64,000 nt of DNA, taken from CAZWLY01 sp964634465. GTDB lineage: Bacteria > Desulfobacterota > Desulfarculia > G963662305. The notes below the pieces were generated by a model. The model was not told the origin of the DNA, did no database searches, and saw only the letters and a list, made by a program, of their open reading frames with translations. Positions 8,024 to 16,974 of the stretch are shown here, piece after piece. The DNA lies in contig CAZWLY010000002.1 of NCBI GenBank assembly GCA_964634465.1, forward strand, positions 62,001 to 126,000. The letters are read 5' to 3'. The position numbers were made by a program, and so were the translations under genes. Numbering within the stretch: position 1 is the first letter of the stretch; every line of letters begins with the position of its first letter.

Positions 8024-9561
8024 GCGAGACGGCCAAGCCGGGCAAGGTCTACCTGGTCGGGGCCGGGCCGGGTGATCCGGGGCTGCTGACCCGCCGCGGG
8101 GCCGAGTTGATCGGCCGGGCCGAGGTGATCGTCTACGACTTTCTGGCCAACCCCGAGCTGTTGGCCCTGGCCGGGGACGAGGCCGAGATCATCTACGTCG
8201 GCAAGAAGGGCGGCGACCACGCCTTGGCTCAGGAGAGGATCAACGATCTTTTGAAGGAAAAGGCGCTGGCCGGAAAGATGGTCGTCCGGCTCAAGGGCGG
8301 CGACCCATTCGTCTTTGGCCGGGGCGGCGAGGAGGCCGAGGAACTCGTCGAGGCCGGGGTGGATTTCGAGATCGTGCCCGGCGTCACCTCGGCCGTGGCC
8401 GCGCCGGCCTACGCCGGCATTCCCTTGACCCACCGGGCCTTCAATTCCTGTTTGACCTTGGCCACCGGCCACGAAGATCCGACCAAGCCGGCCTCCAGCC
8501 TCAACTGGCGGGCCCTGGCCGAGACCGGCGGCACGCTGGCCTTTTTGATGGGGATGAAGAACCTGGCCGCCAACTCCAGATTGCTGATCGAAGCCGGCCT
8601 GGCCGCCGACACCCCGGCCGCGATAATCCAGTGGGGCACCACGCCCCGGCAGCGGGTTCTGGTCTCGACTCTGGGCGACATCGCCGCCGAGGCCGAAGCC
8701 CAAGGCTTCGGCCCGCCGTCGATCTTCGTCGTCGGCCGGGTGGTCGAACTCAGGGACAGGCTGGCCTGGCTGGAGAAGAGGCCTCTTCACGGCCTGAGAG
8801 TGCTCATCACCCGGACCCGGGGTGGAGCGAGCAAGCTGGCGGCCTTGCTCGCGGAGCAGGGGGCCGAGCCGATCGTCTTCCCGACGATAAAGATCGTCCC
8901 GCCCGACGACTTCGGCCCGCTGGATCGGGCCATCGCCGATTTGAGCCTCTACGACTGGCTGATCTTCACCTCGGCCAACGGGGTCAGGTATTTCTTCGAC
9001 CGGCTGGCCGCGGCCGACCTGGACAGCCGGGCCCTGGGCGGATTGAAGATCGCGGCCATCGGTCCGGCCACGGCCGCGGCCCTCGGCGATTTCGGCCTCA
9101 GGGCCGATTTGGTTCCGGCCGAATACAGAGCCGAGGCCGCCGTCGCCGCCCTGGCCGGCGAGGCCGAGGCTGGCCGGCGTTTCCTCTTGCCCAGGGCCGA
9201 GGAGGCGCGCCAAGTCCTGCCCCGGGAGCTGGCCGGGCTGGGCGGTAAGATCGACGTCGTCACCGCCTACAAGACCGTGCTCCCCGACGAGGCCGACGTG
9301 GCCAACCTGCGACGAACTCTGGCCGAGGGCGGGCTGGACTTGGCCCTGTTCACCGCCTCGTCCACGGTCAAGAACCTAGCCCGGCTCTTCCCTGGCGAGT
9401 CCCTGGCCGACCTCCTGGCCGGGGTGAAGATCGGAGTCATCGGCCCGATCACGGCCGAGACGGCCCAGGAGCTGGGGTTGAGCATCGACGTCCAAGCCGG
9501 GGAGTACACCCTGGCCGGGTTGGTCGGGGCGGTGATCGAGTGGCGGTCGGGGCGGCGTTAG
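8020..9561 (+). CDS. cobA-hemD: Uroporphyrinogen-III C-methyltransferase / uroporphyrinogen-III synthase fusion
   Basis: The 513-residue two-domain protein starts at the ATG overlapping the hemC stop (ATGA). Residues about 8-250 are the SAM-dependent uroporphyrinogen-III methyltransferase: VYLVGAGPGDPGLLTRRGAE, VRLKGGDPFVFGRGGEE, VPGVTSAVAAPAYAGIPLTH and GTLAFLMGMKNL. Residues about 260-510 are HemD: VLITRTRGGASKLAALL, TSANGVRYFFDRL, and FTASSTVKNLARLFP. It turns hydroxymethylbilane into uroporphyrinogen III and then precorrin-2, committing it to sirohaem, cobalamin or the alternative haem route. The fusion is common in anaerobic bacteria. Placed directly after hemC, it lets two pathway steps be co-translated. 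Confidence 0.95.
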   Translation: MSETAKPGKVYLVGAGPGDPGLLTRRGAELIGRAEVIVYDFLANPELLALAGDEAEIIYVGKKGGDHALAQERINDLLKEKALAGKMVVRLKGGDPFVFGRGGEEAEELVEAGVDFEIVPGVTSAVAAPAYAGIPLTHRAFNSCLTLATGHEDPTKPASSLNWRALAETGGTLAFLMGMKNLAANSRLLIEAGLAADTPAAIIQWGTTPRQRVLVSTLGDIAAEAEAQGFGPPSIFVVGRVVELRDRLAWLEKRPLHGLRVLITRTRGGASKLAALLAEQGAEPIVFPTIKIVPPDDFGPLDRAIADLSLYDWLIFTSANGVRYFFDRLAAADLDSRALGGLKIAAIGPATAAALGDFGLRADLVPAEYRAEAAVAALAGEAEAGRRFLLPRAEEARQVLPRELAGLGGKIDVVTAYKTVLPDEADVANLRRTLAEGGLDLALFTASSTVKNLARLFPGESLADLLAGVKIGVIGPITAETAQELGLSIDVQAGEYTLAGLVGAVIEWRSGRR

Positions 9562-9673
9562 GCCGCCGTATCGGCTTTGTCGTGTTTCTTGGGTGGATGC
9601 CCACTATATATTGTTGACTTCCTTAAACGAGCATAGTAAAGTTGATAAACGAGGAGAGGTAGAAGAGGACTCG

Positions 9674-10381
9674 TTGAGGCGACTGGGAACCATACTGGGC
9701 ATCGCGGTTGGCGTGTGCCTGCTGGCTGTCGTTTCGGCTTCGGCCGAAGGGGGGCGGGTATCTCTGTCGCTGGAGTCGATGCTCCTGGCGACCAGCGCCG
9801 AGGAGGCCTTCGAGCCGGCCCAGTGGAACCTCGAGACTCAACCGGTGTGGAATCTCGACGTGCCCAAATCGCATCTGGCCGACGAGGTGCTCTCGGCCGG
9901 AGAGGACCCGATGGGTTATCGCCACTCCCAGGTCAGCCTCGAACGCAAGATCAATCCCGACCTGCACTTCTCGTTGGCCGTGGCCATGTTCCGGCAGCCG
10001 CTCAGGTCGCTGGGCCGGAAGGAGTCCTATGGCGCGGCCAGCGCGGCTTCGTCGAAACCCTCGGCCGATCTGATCGAAGACGACAACGCCGTGGCCGTCT
10101 CGGTCGGTATCGATTGGCGGGTCTACGGCCGCCAGGGGTTGCACCTCGGCTACCTCTACGGGGCCGACCCGATGGACAACCTGGCCGGCGAATTGGACCC
10201 GCTGGGCGAGAAGAAGCAGTCCCTCGATCTGGCCTATAGTTATTACATGGATGGTCTTTACTTCTCCTTGGGCTACATCTACACCTTCTCGCCGCTCTTG
10301 GAGGCCGACACGGGCGAGTATGGGGCCGAGGACGTCCTCGACGATTCGGCGGTCTATCTTCGTTTCCAACTCCGGTTCTAG
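9674..10381 (+). CDS. Probable outer-membrane beta-barrel protein
   Basis: A longer frame begins at 9593, but the likely start is TTG at 9674 (AGAGGA before it), which puts a signal peptide at the N-terminus: LRRLGTILGIAVGVCLLAVV then SASA as cleavage site. The mature part alternates polar and aromatic residues (HFSLAVAMFRQPL, LHLGYLYGADP, LYFSLGYIYTFSPLL) and ends VYLRFQLRF, with the terminal Phe typical of substrates of the BAM complex. About 235 residues. No specific family recognised. It follows cobA-hemD by 112 bp and probably shares a unit with the next gene, 19 bp downstream. Confidence 0.6.
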   Translation: MRRLGTILGIAVGVCLLAVVSASAEGGRVSLSLESMLLATSAEEAFEPAQWNLETQPVWNLDVPKSHLADEVLSAGEDPMGYRHSQVSLERKINPDLHFSLAVAMFRQPLRSLGRKESYGAASAASSKPSADLIEDDNAVAVSVGIDWRVYGRQGLHLGYLYGADPMDNLAGELDPLGEKKQSLDLAYSYYMDGLYFSLGYIYTFSPLLEADTGEYGAEDVLDDSAVYLRFQLRF

Positions 10382-10400
10382 CCCTGAGGCGGGTTTCACC

Positions 10401-11108
10401 ATGGAAGACGACTTCCTGACGGCGCTGACGTATGCCATCAAAGAAGAGATCGTTGATAACTACTTCTATGCCCGGCGGGTGATCGAGGACGAAAAGGCCC
10501 AGGTCGAGGAGGCCGTCGAAGCCCAAAAGGAGCTGGCCGAGAAGGTTCGCCGGGCCTTGGCCAAACTGGTCGGTCTGCTGGTCGATGCCGACTCGATCGC
10601 CTTGTTCTGGCGCGAGCTGGGCCTGGATCGACCGGCGGCGGCCGATCGTTCGGAGCTCGAGGCGGCCGATCGAGCCACGAGCGGCTGGCGGTGGCGCAAA
10701 CGCTACCGTCGCCTGGTCCGGCAGGCGGCCCTGGAGTTGGCCCAGGCGGCCGAGGCCCACCAGGCGGCCCTGGAAGACCTGGGCCGATTGGCCGACGAGG
10801 TCAACGAGGACATCGATCACTTCCACGCCAACTTCGACTTCCTGTTGCTGAAATCGGTGCTGAGCCAAATGGACCCGGATCTCCTGGAAAAAAAACACTT
10901 TCTTGGCTGTTCTCTCGATGGCGAGGGATGCCTCGATCTGGAACGGGCCTTGAGGTTCTCCAAGAGCAAGGTCTTTCTGGACCGGCTGCGGGTCGTGCCG
11001 GCCATGCCCTCGCCGGAGAGGGTGGAGCGGGCCGCCGAGGCGGCCGCCTCCTTGGCCCTCAAACGCCACCCCGAGCGGGTGCGGCGCCTGTTGGGGCTGC
11101 TGGCTTAG
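10401..11108 (+). CDS. Helical protein of unknown function
   Basis: The 235-residue protein starts at ATG 10401; a longer in-frame start at 10251 would lie inside the upstream gene. It is almost all charged alpha-helix: residues about 1-60 (AIKEEIVDNYFYARRVIEDE, then a Glu/Lys/Ala-rich stretch) and 95-160 look like coiled coil. No signal peptide, membrane segment or cofactor motif. A notable patch is LLEKKHFLGCSLDGEGCLD with two cysteines. Its stop is 3 bp before the next GTG start, so it is translated together with the RmlD-like gene. I do not recognise the family. Confidence 0.55.
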   Translation: MEDDFLTALTYAIKEEIVDNYFYARRVIEDEKAQVEEAVEAQKELAEKVRRALAKLVGLLVDADSIALFWRELGLDRPAAADRSELEAADRATSGWRWRKRYRRLVRQAALELAQAAEAHQAALEDLGRLADEVNEDIDHFHANFDFLLLKSVLSQMDPDLLEKKHFLGCSLDGEGCLDLERALRFSKSKVFLDRLRVVPAMPSPERVERAAEAAASLALKRHPERVRRLLGLLA

Positions 11109-11111
11109 GGC

Positions 11112-11990
11112 GTGGCCCGGCGGGTCGCCATTTTGGGCGCCAGCGGGCTGATGGGCTCGTGGCTTCGCCGCCGTTTCGGCAAAGACGAGTTGTTGGCCAC
11201 CGGCTTCAGGCGCACCCCGGCCGGATTGACCCCTCTCGACCTGGCCAATCCGGCGGCCGTGAGTGCCGCGATAAACGATTTCAAGCCCGACCTGGTCTTT
11301 CTTCTCGGCGCGGTGACCAGCCCGGCCGCTTGCGAGCGGCGGCCCGATGAGGCCTGGGCGGTCAACACCACGGCGGCCGCCGTCCTGGCCGAGTTGGCCG
11401 GGATGATGGGCTTTCGACTGGTGTTCACCTCGACCGATCTGGTCTTCGACGGACAGAAGGGCGGGTATGGCGAGGACGACGAGACTTCGCCCCTGTCGCT
11501 TTACGGTCAGACCAAGGCCGCTGCCGAGCGCAACCTGCTTTCGGCCGATTGCGACGCCTTGGTGGTCCGCCTGCCGCTGATCGTCGGCGCCGGCGACGAG
11601 GGACCGCTCGGGACACTGGCTTGGATGGCCGGGCGGGCGGCGGCCGGCGAGTCGATCCCGCTTTTCACCGACGAGTACCGTTCGCCCCAGGCGGCCGGCG
11701 AGCTGGCCCGGGGGCTCGAGCTTCTGGTCGAGCGGGCCGAGCCGGGGATCTGGCATCTGGCCGGTCCGGAGCGAATGAGCCGCTATGAGCTGGGCCGCCT
11801 GATCTGCAGCGCGGCCGGTTGGCCCGAGGAGCTTCTCGAACCCGTTAGCCAGGCCGAACTGAATCTTTCTCCGGCCCGACCGGCCGATGTCAGCCTCGAT
11901 ATCGGCAAGGTCAACCGGCTGCTGGGGACAGAGGGGCCCCGGCCGATCGGAGAGGTCGTCGGCCGCGCCCTGGCCGGGCCAAAGGGATAG
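11112..11990 (+). CDS. RmlD-like NAD(P)-dependent sugar-nucleotide reductase
   Basis: The 292-residue extended SDR begins at GTG with VAILGASGLMGSWLRRRF (dinucleotide-binding GxxGxxG). It continues with a DLVFLLGAVTSPAACERRPD region and FTSTDLVFDGQKGGYGEDD, then YGQTKAAAERNLL, which holds the catalytic Tyr-xxx-Lys. PLSLYGQTKAAAE and the late KVNRLLG segment fit the dTDP-4-dehydrorhamnose reductase / MAT-beta branch. Substrate is unknown; no rmlA, rmlB or rmlC is nearby, so a dTDP-rhamnose role is only one option. It is the last gene of this plus-strand unit; a convergent radical SAM gene follows. Confidence 0.8.
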   Translation: MARRVAILGASGLMGSWLRRRFGKDELLATGFRRTPAGLTPLDLANPAAVSAAINDFKPDLVFLLGAVTSPAACERRPDEAWAVNTTAAAVLAELAGMMGFRLVFTSTDLVFDGQKGGYGEDDETSPLSLYGQTKAAAERNLLSADCDALVVRLPLIVGAGDEGPLGTLAWMAGRAAAGESIPLFTDEYRSPQAAGELARGLELLVERAEPGIWHLAGPERMSRYELGRLICSAAGWPEELLEPVSQAELNLSPARPADVSLDIGKVNRLLGTEGPRPIGEVVGRALAGPKG

Positions 11991-12035
11991 ACCCGGTGAC
12001 GGCGACGGGGGCGACCGTTCGCCCCGGCCGGTCGT

Positions 12036-13370
12036 CTATGCGCTGTTGTCGGAATTCCCGCTTTTGCCGCCCGGGGATGAGCCGGGGTCAACGGCGGGCG
12101 CGGCCTGCCGGGCCGGCTGGTTGAAGTAACCCAGCCTCAACCCATCGATTTCACTCTCTAAAATCTGGGCCAACCGGGCCAGGCCGACGGCCGGGGAGTC
12201 GGCCAGGGGGATGTGATTCAGGTAAAAGTCCGGGTCGATGCACAGGTTCTTCAGGTGGACGAACATCACTCCGGTCCGCCTCAGGAAATCCAGCAGGGCC
12301 TCGATCTCGGCCTCCTGGTCGCTGACGCCGGGGAAGACCAGGTAGTTGATCATGGTGAACACCCCGGCTTCCCGGGCGGTGATCAGGCTTTTCTCGACTT
12401 CGGCCAGGCCGAAGCCGCGCGGTCTGACATAGGCGGTGAAGATCTCCGGCCGGGGGCTGACCAGACTGACCCGGATCGAGTCCAGCCCGGCTGCGGCCAG
12501 TTCGGCCACGGCCTCGGGCCTGGAACCGTTGGTGTTGAGGTTGATAGTGCCGGCCCCGGTGGCGGCCCGGATGGCCGCGATCGAGTCCCGAATCAGCGCC
12601 GTCTCGGTCAGGGGGTCGCCCTCGCAGCCCTGGCCGAAAGAGACGATGCCGTCCGGCGCTCTGGCCAGGTGATCCAGGGCGACCTGGGTCACCTCCGCCG
12701 CGCTGGGAGTGAACTCGATGCGGTGGTGGGGCGCTCTCGGGCCGTCCGGGGGCTGGAGCGAGATGCAGCCCAGGCAGGCGGCGTTGCAACTCCGACTGAC
12801 CGGCAGCGGAGCCTCCCAGCGGCCCAGAAAGAGGTTCTTGGCGGCGAAGCAGTGGTTGATCACGGCGCACTCGGCCAGGTGGGCGTAGAGCCGATTGTCG
12901 GGCCGCTCGGCCAGGCGGGTCTCGAGCGCGGGCACCACCTCCTCGTCGTCGAAGTTGGCCGGGTCCCAGCTCGGGTTGTTCTCGATCTTGAAGGCCGGGA
13001 CCACGTAACCCCGCTCGTCGAAGCCGACGGCGGTGTAGCCCCACATGGGCAGGATGACGTCCTTTTTCGAGTAGTCGGCCGCGGGCAGAAGCGTCCTCAC
13101 CCAGCCGGGAGCCATGAAGGCGGCCACCGCCTGGGCGGTGAAGTTCTTGCGACCCAGGCGGACCGTTTCGACCCGGACGTATTTCCCGGTCCGCCGGTCA
13201 TAACCGATGGGCGGGCAGCCGGGCAGGTAGAAAAGCTTGGAGAACTCGGGCAGGGGAATCAGCCCGCCCTCGTCCGGCCGGGCCGCCTCCCGGCCCAGGA
13301 ATCCGGCCATCTCCAGGTGGGGATGGTCGAGGATTCGGCCCTGGTCGTCGGCCCACAGGAGCGCCGGCAT
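12036..13370 (-). CDS. Radical SAM protein
   Basis: The 444-residue protein has the CxxxCxxC cluster motif late, at about residue 197: SRSCNAACLGCISLQ. It continues with SFGQGCEGDPLTE, INLNTNGSRPEAV and IRVSLVSPRPEIFTAYVRPR, the usual radical SAM barrel. About 190 residues precede the barrel and may bind the substrate. The tail (last 40 residues) is Pro/Ala/Ser-rich. It starts 6 bp after the stop of the DDAH-like gene and is surely co-transcribed with it. The reaction is unknown; the pairing with a guanidine-type hydrolase is unusual. No second cluster (SPASM/Twitch) is obvious apart from scattered Cys. Confidence 0.8.
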   Translation of the reverse strand: MPALLWADDQGRILDHPHLEMAGFLGREAARPDEGGLIPLPEFSKLFYLPGCPPIGYDRRTGKYVRVETVRLGRKNFTAQAVAAFMAPGWVRTLLPAADYSKKDVILPMWGYTAVGFDERGYVVPAFKIENNPSWDPANFDDEEVVPALETRLAERPDNRLYAHLAECAVINHCFAAKNLFLGRWEAPLPVSRSCNAACLGCISLQPPDGPRAPHHRIEFTPSAAEVTQVALDHLARAPDGIVSFGQGCEGDPLTETALIRDSIAAIRAATGAGTINLNTNGSRPEAVAELAAAGLDSIRVSLVSPRPEIFTAYVRPRGFGLAEVEKSLITAREAGVFTMINYLVFPGVSDQEAEIEALLDFLRRTGVMFVHLKNLCIDPDFYLNHIPLADSPAVGLARLAQILESEIDGLRLGYFNQPARQAAPAVDPGSSPGGKSGNSDNSA

Positions 13371-13376
13371 ATCCGT

Positions 13377-14159
13377 CTAGCTCGAACCCAGGTCCTTGAA
13401 GATGATCGACGAGCAGGTCACCCCGGACTCGGTCTTCTGGAGCTCGGAGATGTCGATCGGCTCCACCTCCTCGCCCAGTCCGACCAGCAGCTCGGCCATT
13501 CGGGGGTGGGAGGCGGGCAGCATGATCACGCCGTTGACCTTCAAGAAGTTGGCGCTCTTGGGCTCCTCGGGGGGGACGTCGATGAGCCGGTAGCCGGCGA
13601 AGGGTTCGGGATCGACCATCTCCCGGTTGATGAAAAGCGTCTCTTCGTTCAGCGCCGAGACGGCTGATTTGAGGTGGAGCGCCTTTCTCATCGGTACGCC
13701 CTCGACCCGGTAGCCGTAGGGTTTAAGCAGCTCGGCCAGGGAGGCCACGCCGGCGGCGTCGGTGCGGCTGGAGAGGCCGACGAAGAAACGCTTGCCGACC
13801 CTGACCACGTCGCCGCCCTCGAGGTTGCCCGAGGGGGCGATGTCCTTGACCGGCCGGTACTTGGCGAGCTCCTGGCGCATGGCCGGGATCTCCCCCCGCC
13901 GGGAATCGACGCCCATGGTGGTCGCCACCGCCACCTCGTCGACGACCACGGCCGTGTCCTCGACAAAGACCGAGTCGGGAAGATCGAGGTTGAAGTCCAG
14001 CTCGATCACTTTGACCCCGTGGCGGCGAAGCCAGTCGTTGTACTCGTCGTGCTGCTTGACGGCCAGTTCGACGTCGATGGGCGTCCGGTCCTGGAAGGTC
14101 AGGGCGCAGTTGACGATGTTGGGCGAAACTTTGTGGGTCAGGGCGATGTACATAACCAT
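13377..14159 (-). CDS. Dimethylarginine dimethylaminohydrolase / amidinotransferase-family hydrolase
   Basis: The 260-residue guanidino-group modifying enzyme has FVEDTAVVVDEVAVATTMG (the substrate-binding FVED), PSGNLEGGDVVRVGKRFFVG, HLKSAVSAL (catalytic His) and GVTCSSIIF at the C-terminus with the nucleophilic Cys. This order and length match DDAH-type enzymes, which cleave Nω-methylated arginine to citrulline and methylamine; the true substrate here is unproven. Starts at 14159 or 14153 are both possible (MVM); GAGGATT lies upstream. It leads a two-gene minus-strand unit with the radical SAM protein and diverges from queA over a 194-bp spacer. Confidence 0.85.
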   Translation of the reverse strand: MVMYIALTHKVSPNIVNCALTFQDRTPIDVELAVKQHDEYNDWLRRHGVKVIELDFNLDLPDSVFVEDTAVVVDEVAVATTMGVDSRRGEIPAMRQELAKYRPVKDIAPSGNLEGGDVVRVGKRFFVGLSSRTDAAGVASLAELLKPYGYRVEGVPMRKALHLKSAVSALNEETLFINREMVDPEPFAGYRLIDVPPEEPKSANFLKVNGVIMLPASHPRMAELLVGLGEEVEPIDISELQKTESGVTCSSIIFKDLGSS

Positions 14160-14353
14160 AATCCTCGCGACAGCTAGCGGTCCGGACTCTCCGGACGCCG
14201 GTTTTCGATTCTGGGCCTTTATTACCAGAACGATCGGCGTTGGGCAACGCCCGGGAAAGGATTGGCCCGCCGGGGCGAAAACCCCGATCGAGCCTTGACT
14301 TCAGGCCCCTTCTCTGGTTAACTCGGGCGGTTATCTTGAGTGGTGACCTTGGC

Positions 14354-15433
14354 ATGAGCGATTCCCTGGATCCGAGTCTTTACGACTATCATCTGCCCGA
14401 AGACCGGATCGCCCAGAGCCCGGCCGCCAAGAGGGACGACAGCCGGCTGCTTCGCCTGCAGGCGCGCCGAGGCGAGATCAGCCACCACCGCTTTTCAGAG
14501 ATCGGCCGTTTCCTTCATCCCGGCGACGTGCTGGTGGTCAACGACACCCGGGTCGTCCCGGTTCGGCTCGTCGGAAAGAAGGCGACGGGCGGCAAGATCG
14601 AGGCTTTGTTGCTGACCGTGCCGGACGGCCGGCCGGACGGCCGGCCGGTGGAGTGCCTGGTCAAAGGAGCCAAGAGCCTGAAGCCGGGCCTGAAGCTCTT
14701 TTTCGATCTGGGACTGGTCGGCACGGTGACCGAGACGGCCGGTTTCGGCCGTTGCCGGGTGGCCTTTGCCTGTCCAGAGGACGCCGGGCGTGGTTTGACC
14801 TGGGCCGGGTTGTTGGCGCGGATCGGCCGGGTGCCGTTGCCGCCGTACATCAAGCGGGACGAGCCGCCGAGGCCCGATTCCGACGACGCCGAACGGTATC
14901 AGACGGTCTACGCCCGGACCGAGGGGGCGGTGGCCGCGCCCACGGCCGGCCTGCACTTCACCCCGGAGCTCATCGACGAGCTGACCGGCCGGGGGGTGGA
15001 GCTGGTGACGGTCACGCTGCACGTCGGCTACGGCACCTTTGAGCCGCTCCGGGAGCGCCACTTGAAGACGAGGCGCCTCCACCCCGAGCCGTACACCGTT
15101 TCGGCCGAGGCGGCCGAGAGGATCAACGCCGCCCTCGACGAAGATCGACGGGTGGTGGCCGTGGGCACGACCACGGTCAGGGTTCTGGAGCATCTGGCCG
15201 CCAGCGGCGGCGTCCGGGCCGACAGCGGCCGGACCGAGCTGTTTATCGCGCCGGGGTTCGAGTTCAAGGTGGTTCGGGCGATGATCACCAACTTTCACCT
15301 GCCGGCCACCAGCCTGATGATGCTGGTCTCGGCCCTGGCCGGCCGGGAGAGAATCCTGGCCGCCTATGAGACGGCCGTGGAGCAGGGCTACCGGTTCTAC
15401 TCCTATGGCGACGCGATGTTGATTGAAACATAG
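14354..15433 (+). CDS. queA: S-adenosylmethionine:tRNA ribosyltransferase-isomerase
   Basis: The 359-residue QueA transfers and isomerises the ribosyl of SAM onto 7-aminomethyl-7-deazaguanine in tRNA, giving epoxyqueuosine. Motifs are YDYHLPEDRIAQSPAAKRDD at the start, VLVVNDTRVVPVRL, RYQTVYARTEGAVAAPTAGL, HVGYGTFEPLR and MITNFHLPATSLMMLVSAL. A longer frame begins at 14240, but the family starts at LYDYxLP, so ATG 14354 is used. It is followed after 17 bp by tgt, the other queuosine step, and then by the preprotein translocase accessory genes, an order seen in many bacteria. Confidence 0.97.
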   Translation: MSDSLDPSLYDYHLPEDRIAQSPAAKRDDSRLLRLQARRGEISHHRFSEIGRFLHPGDVLVVNDTRVVPVRLVGKKATGGKIEALLLTVPDGRPDGRPVECLVKGAKSLKPGLKLFFDLGLVGTVTETAGFGRCRVAFACPEDAGRGLTWAGLLARIGRVPLPPYIKRDEPPRPDSDDAERYQTVYARTEGAVAAPTAGLHFTPELIDELTGRGVELVTVTLHVGYGTFEPLRERHLKTRRLHPEPYTVSAEAAERINAALDEDRRVVAVGTTTVRVLEHLAASGGVRADSGRTELFIAPGFEFKVVRAMITNFHLPATSLMMLVSALAGRERILAAYETAVEQGYRFYSYGDAMLIET

Positions 15434-15450
15434 AGTTATATATTCAATAG

Positions 15451-16596
15451 ATGGGCTTCAAATTTGAAATAATTTCTAAGGATGGCCGAGCCCGGCGAGG
15501 CGTGCTAACCCTGCCCCATGGCCGGGTGGACACTCCGGCCTTCATGCCGGTCGGCACGCTCGGTTCGGTCAAGGCGGTCGATCCCGAGGACCTGAAGGCG
15601 ACCGGGACCCAGATCGTCCTGGCCAACACCTACCATCTCATGCTCCGGCCGGGACACGAGGTGGTCAGGAAGCTCGGCGGCCTCCACCGGTTCATGGCCT
15701 GGGACGGGCCGATTCTGACCGACTCGGGCGGCTTCCAGGTCTTCTCCCTGGCCGCGCTCAGGGAGTTGAGCGCCGAGGGGGTGACCTTCCGCTCCCACCT
15801 CGACGGCAGCGAGCATTTCCTGAGCCCGGGGAAGGCGGTCGAGATTCAGGAAGCCCTGGGCGCGGACATCATCATGTGCCTGGACGAGTGCCCGCCCCAT
15901 CCGGCCAGCCGGGAGGAGGTCCGCTCGGCGGTGGAGCGGACCACGGCCTGGGCGATGAGGTGCCGGGAGGCCTCGAAGAGCGAGGCCTCGACGCTGTTCG
16001 GCATCGTTCAGGGCGGCGTCTATCCCGACTTGCGGGCCCTGTCGGCCAAGCAGATCACGGCCCTCGATTTCGCCGGCTACGCCGTCGGCGGCCTGTCGGT
16101 GGGCGAGACCAAGACCGAGATGTACGCCGCCATGGAGCACACCCTGCCGCTCTTGCCGGAGGACAGACCCCGGTATCTGATGGGCGTCGGCGCGCCCGAG
16201 GACTTCGTCGAGGGCGTCTGGCGGGGGGCGGACATGTTCGACTGCGTCATGCCCACCAGAAACGCCCGAAACGGCCAGGCCTTGACCCGGTTCGGCAAAC
16301 TGGTTATCAAGAACTCGGTCCACGCCGAGGACGCCGCGCCGTTGGACCCGGAGTGCGGCTGTTACTGCTGCCGGAACTTTTCCCGGGCTTATCTGCGCCA
16401 TCTGTTCAATGCCAGGGAGCTTTTGGGATATCGGTTGTTAACCATACACAATTTGTATTACTATCAGGAGCTAATGTCGGGGCTCAGGACGGCCGTGGCC
16501 GAAGGACGGCTCAGCGAGTTCCGTGAGGCCTTTTATAGAGACCGGGGCCTGAGCGGGCCCGGAAATGGTTCAGACGACCTCGAGGTCGCGGATTAA
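15451..16596 (+). CDS. tgt: Queuine tRNA-ribosyltransferase (tRNA-guanine transglycosylase)
   Basis: The 381-residue Tgt swaps guanine 34 for preQ1 in the anticodon of GUN tRNAs. It shows LTLPHGRVDTPAFMPVGT, LTDSGGFQVFSL (catalytic Asp), DECPPHPAS, GIVQGGVYPDLR, GGLSVGETK, FDCVMPTRNARNG (second Asp) and the zinc site CGCYCCRNFSRAYLRHL. No strong ribosome site precedes the ATG, so translation may be coupled to queA, whose stop is 17 bp upstream in a locally AT-rich stretch. Confidence 0.97.
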   Translation: MGFKFEIISKDGRARRGVLTLPHGRVDTPAFMPVGTLGSVKAVDPEDLKATGTQIVLANTYHLMLRPGHEVVRKLGGLHRFMAWDGPILTDSGGFQVFSLAALRELSAEGVTFRSHLDGSEHFLSPGKAVEIQEALGADIIMCLDECPPHPASREEVRSAVERTTAWAMRCREASKSEASTLFGIVQGGVYPDLRALSAKQITALDFAGYAVGGLSVGETKTEMYAAMEHTLPLLPEDRPRYLMGVGAPEDFVEGVWRGADMFDCVMPTRNARNGQALTRFGKLVIKNSVHAEDAAPLDPECGCYCCRNFSRAYLRHLFNARELLGYRLLTIHNLYYYQELMSGLRTAVAEGRLSEFREAFYRDRGLSGPGNGSDDLEVAD

Positions 16597-16606
16597 GGAG
16601 GCGCCA

Positions 16607-16960
16607 ATGTCGTTTTTCAATAGCATCGCCTGGGCCATGCCTGGACAGGGCGGCGGCGAAGGGGGCGGGGGCGGTCTTACGGCCCTCTTGCCTCTGGTTT
16701 TGATGTTCGCCATCTTCTACTTCCTTTTGATCAGACCCCAGCAGAAAAAGGCCAAGGCCCACAAGGAGATGCTGAGCAACATCAAGAAGGGCGACGTCAT
16801 CATCACCCAGGGCGGCATTCAGGGCAAGGTGACCGGCGTCACCGACGCCTATCTGACCGTGGAGATCGCCGAGAAGGTCCGGGTCAAGATTGCCCGCAGC
16901 TTTGTTTCGGCCAAGGTCACGGCCGGCGAGGTCCCTCCCGAACCGGAGGCCAAGAAGTAG
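16607..16960 (+). CDS. yajC: Preprotein translocase subunit YajC
   Basis: The 117-residue protein has one N-terminal membrane helix (LLPLVLMFAIFYFLLIRPQQ), followed by KKAKAHKEMLSNIKKGD, ITQGGIQGKV and an acidic/lysine tail. It binds SecDF. The start at 16607 follows AAGGAG directly; a longer frame from 16565 is inside tgt. Standard size and place between tgt and secD. Confidence 0.96.
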   Translation: MSFFNSIAWAMPGQGGGEGGGGGLTALLPLVLMFAIFYFLLIRPQQKKAKAHKEMLSNIKKGDVIITQGGIQGKVTGVTDAYLTVEIAEKVRVKIARSFVSAKVTAGEVPPEPEAKK

Positions 16961-16974
16961 ACTAGGAGGCTCGT

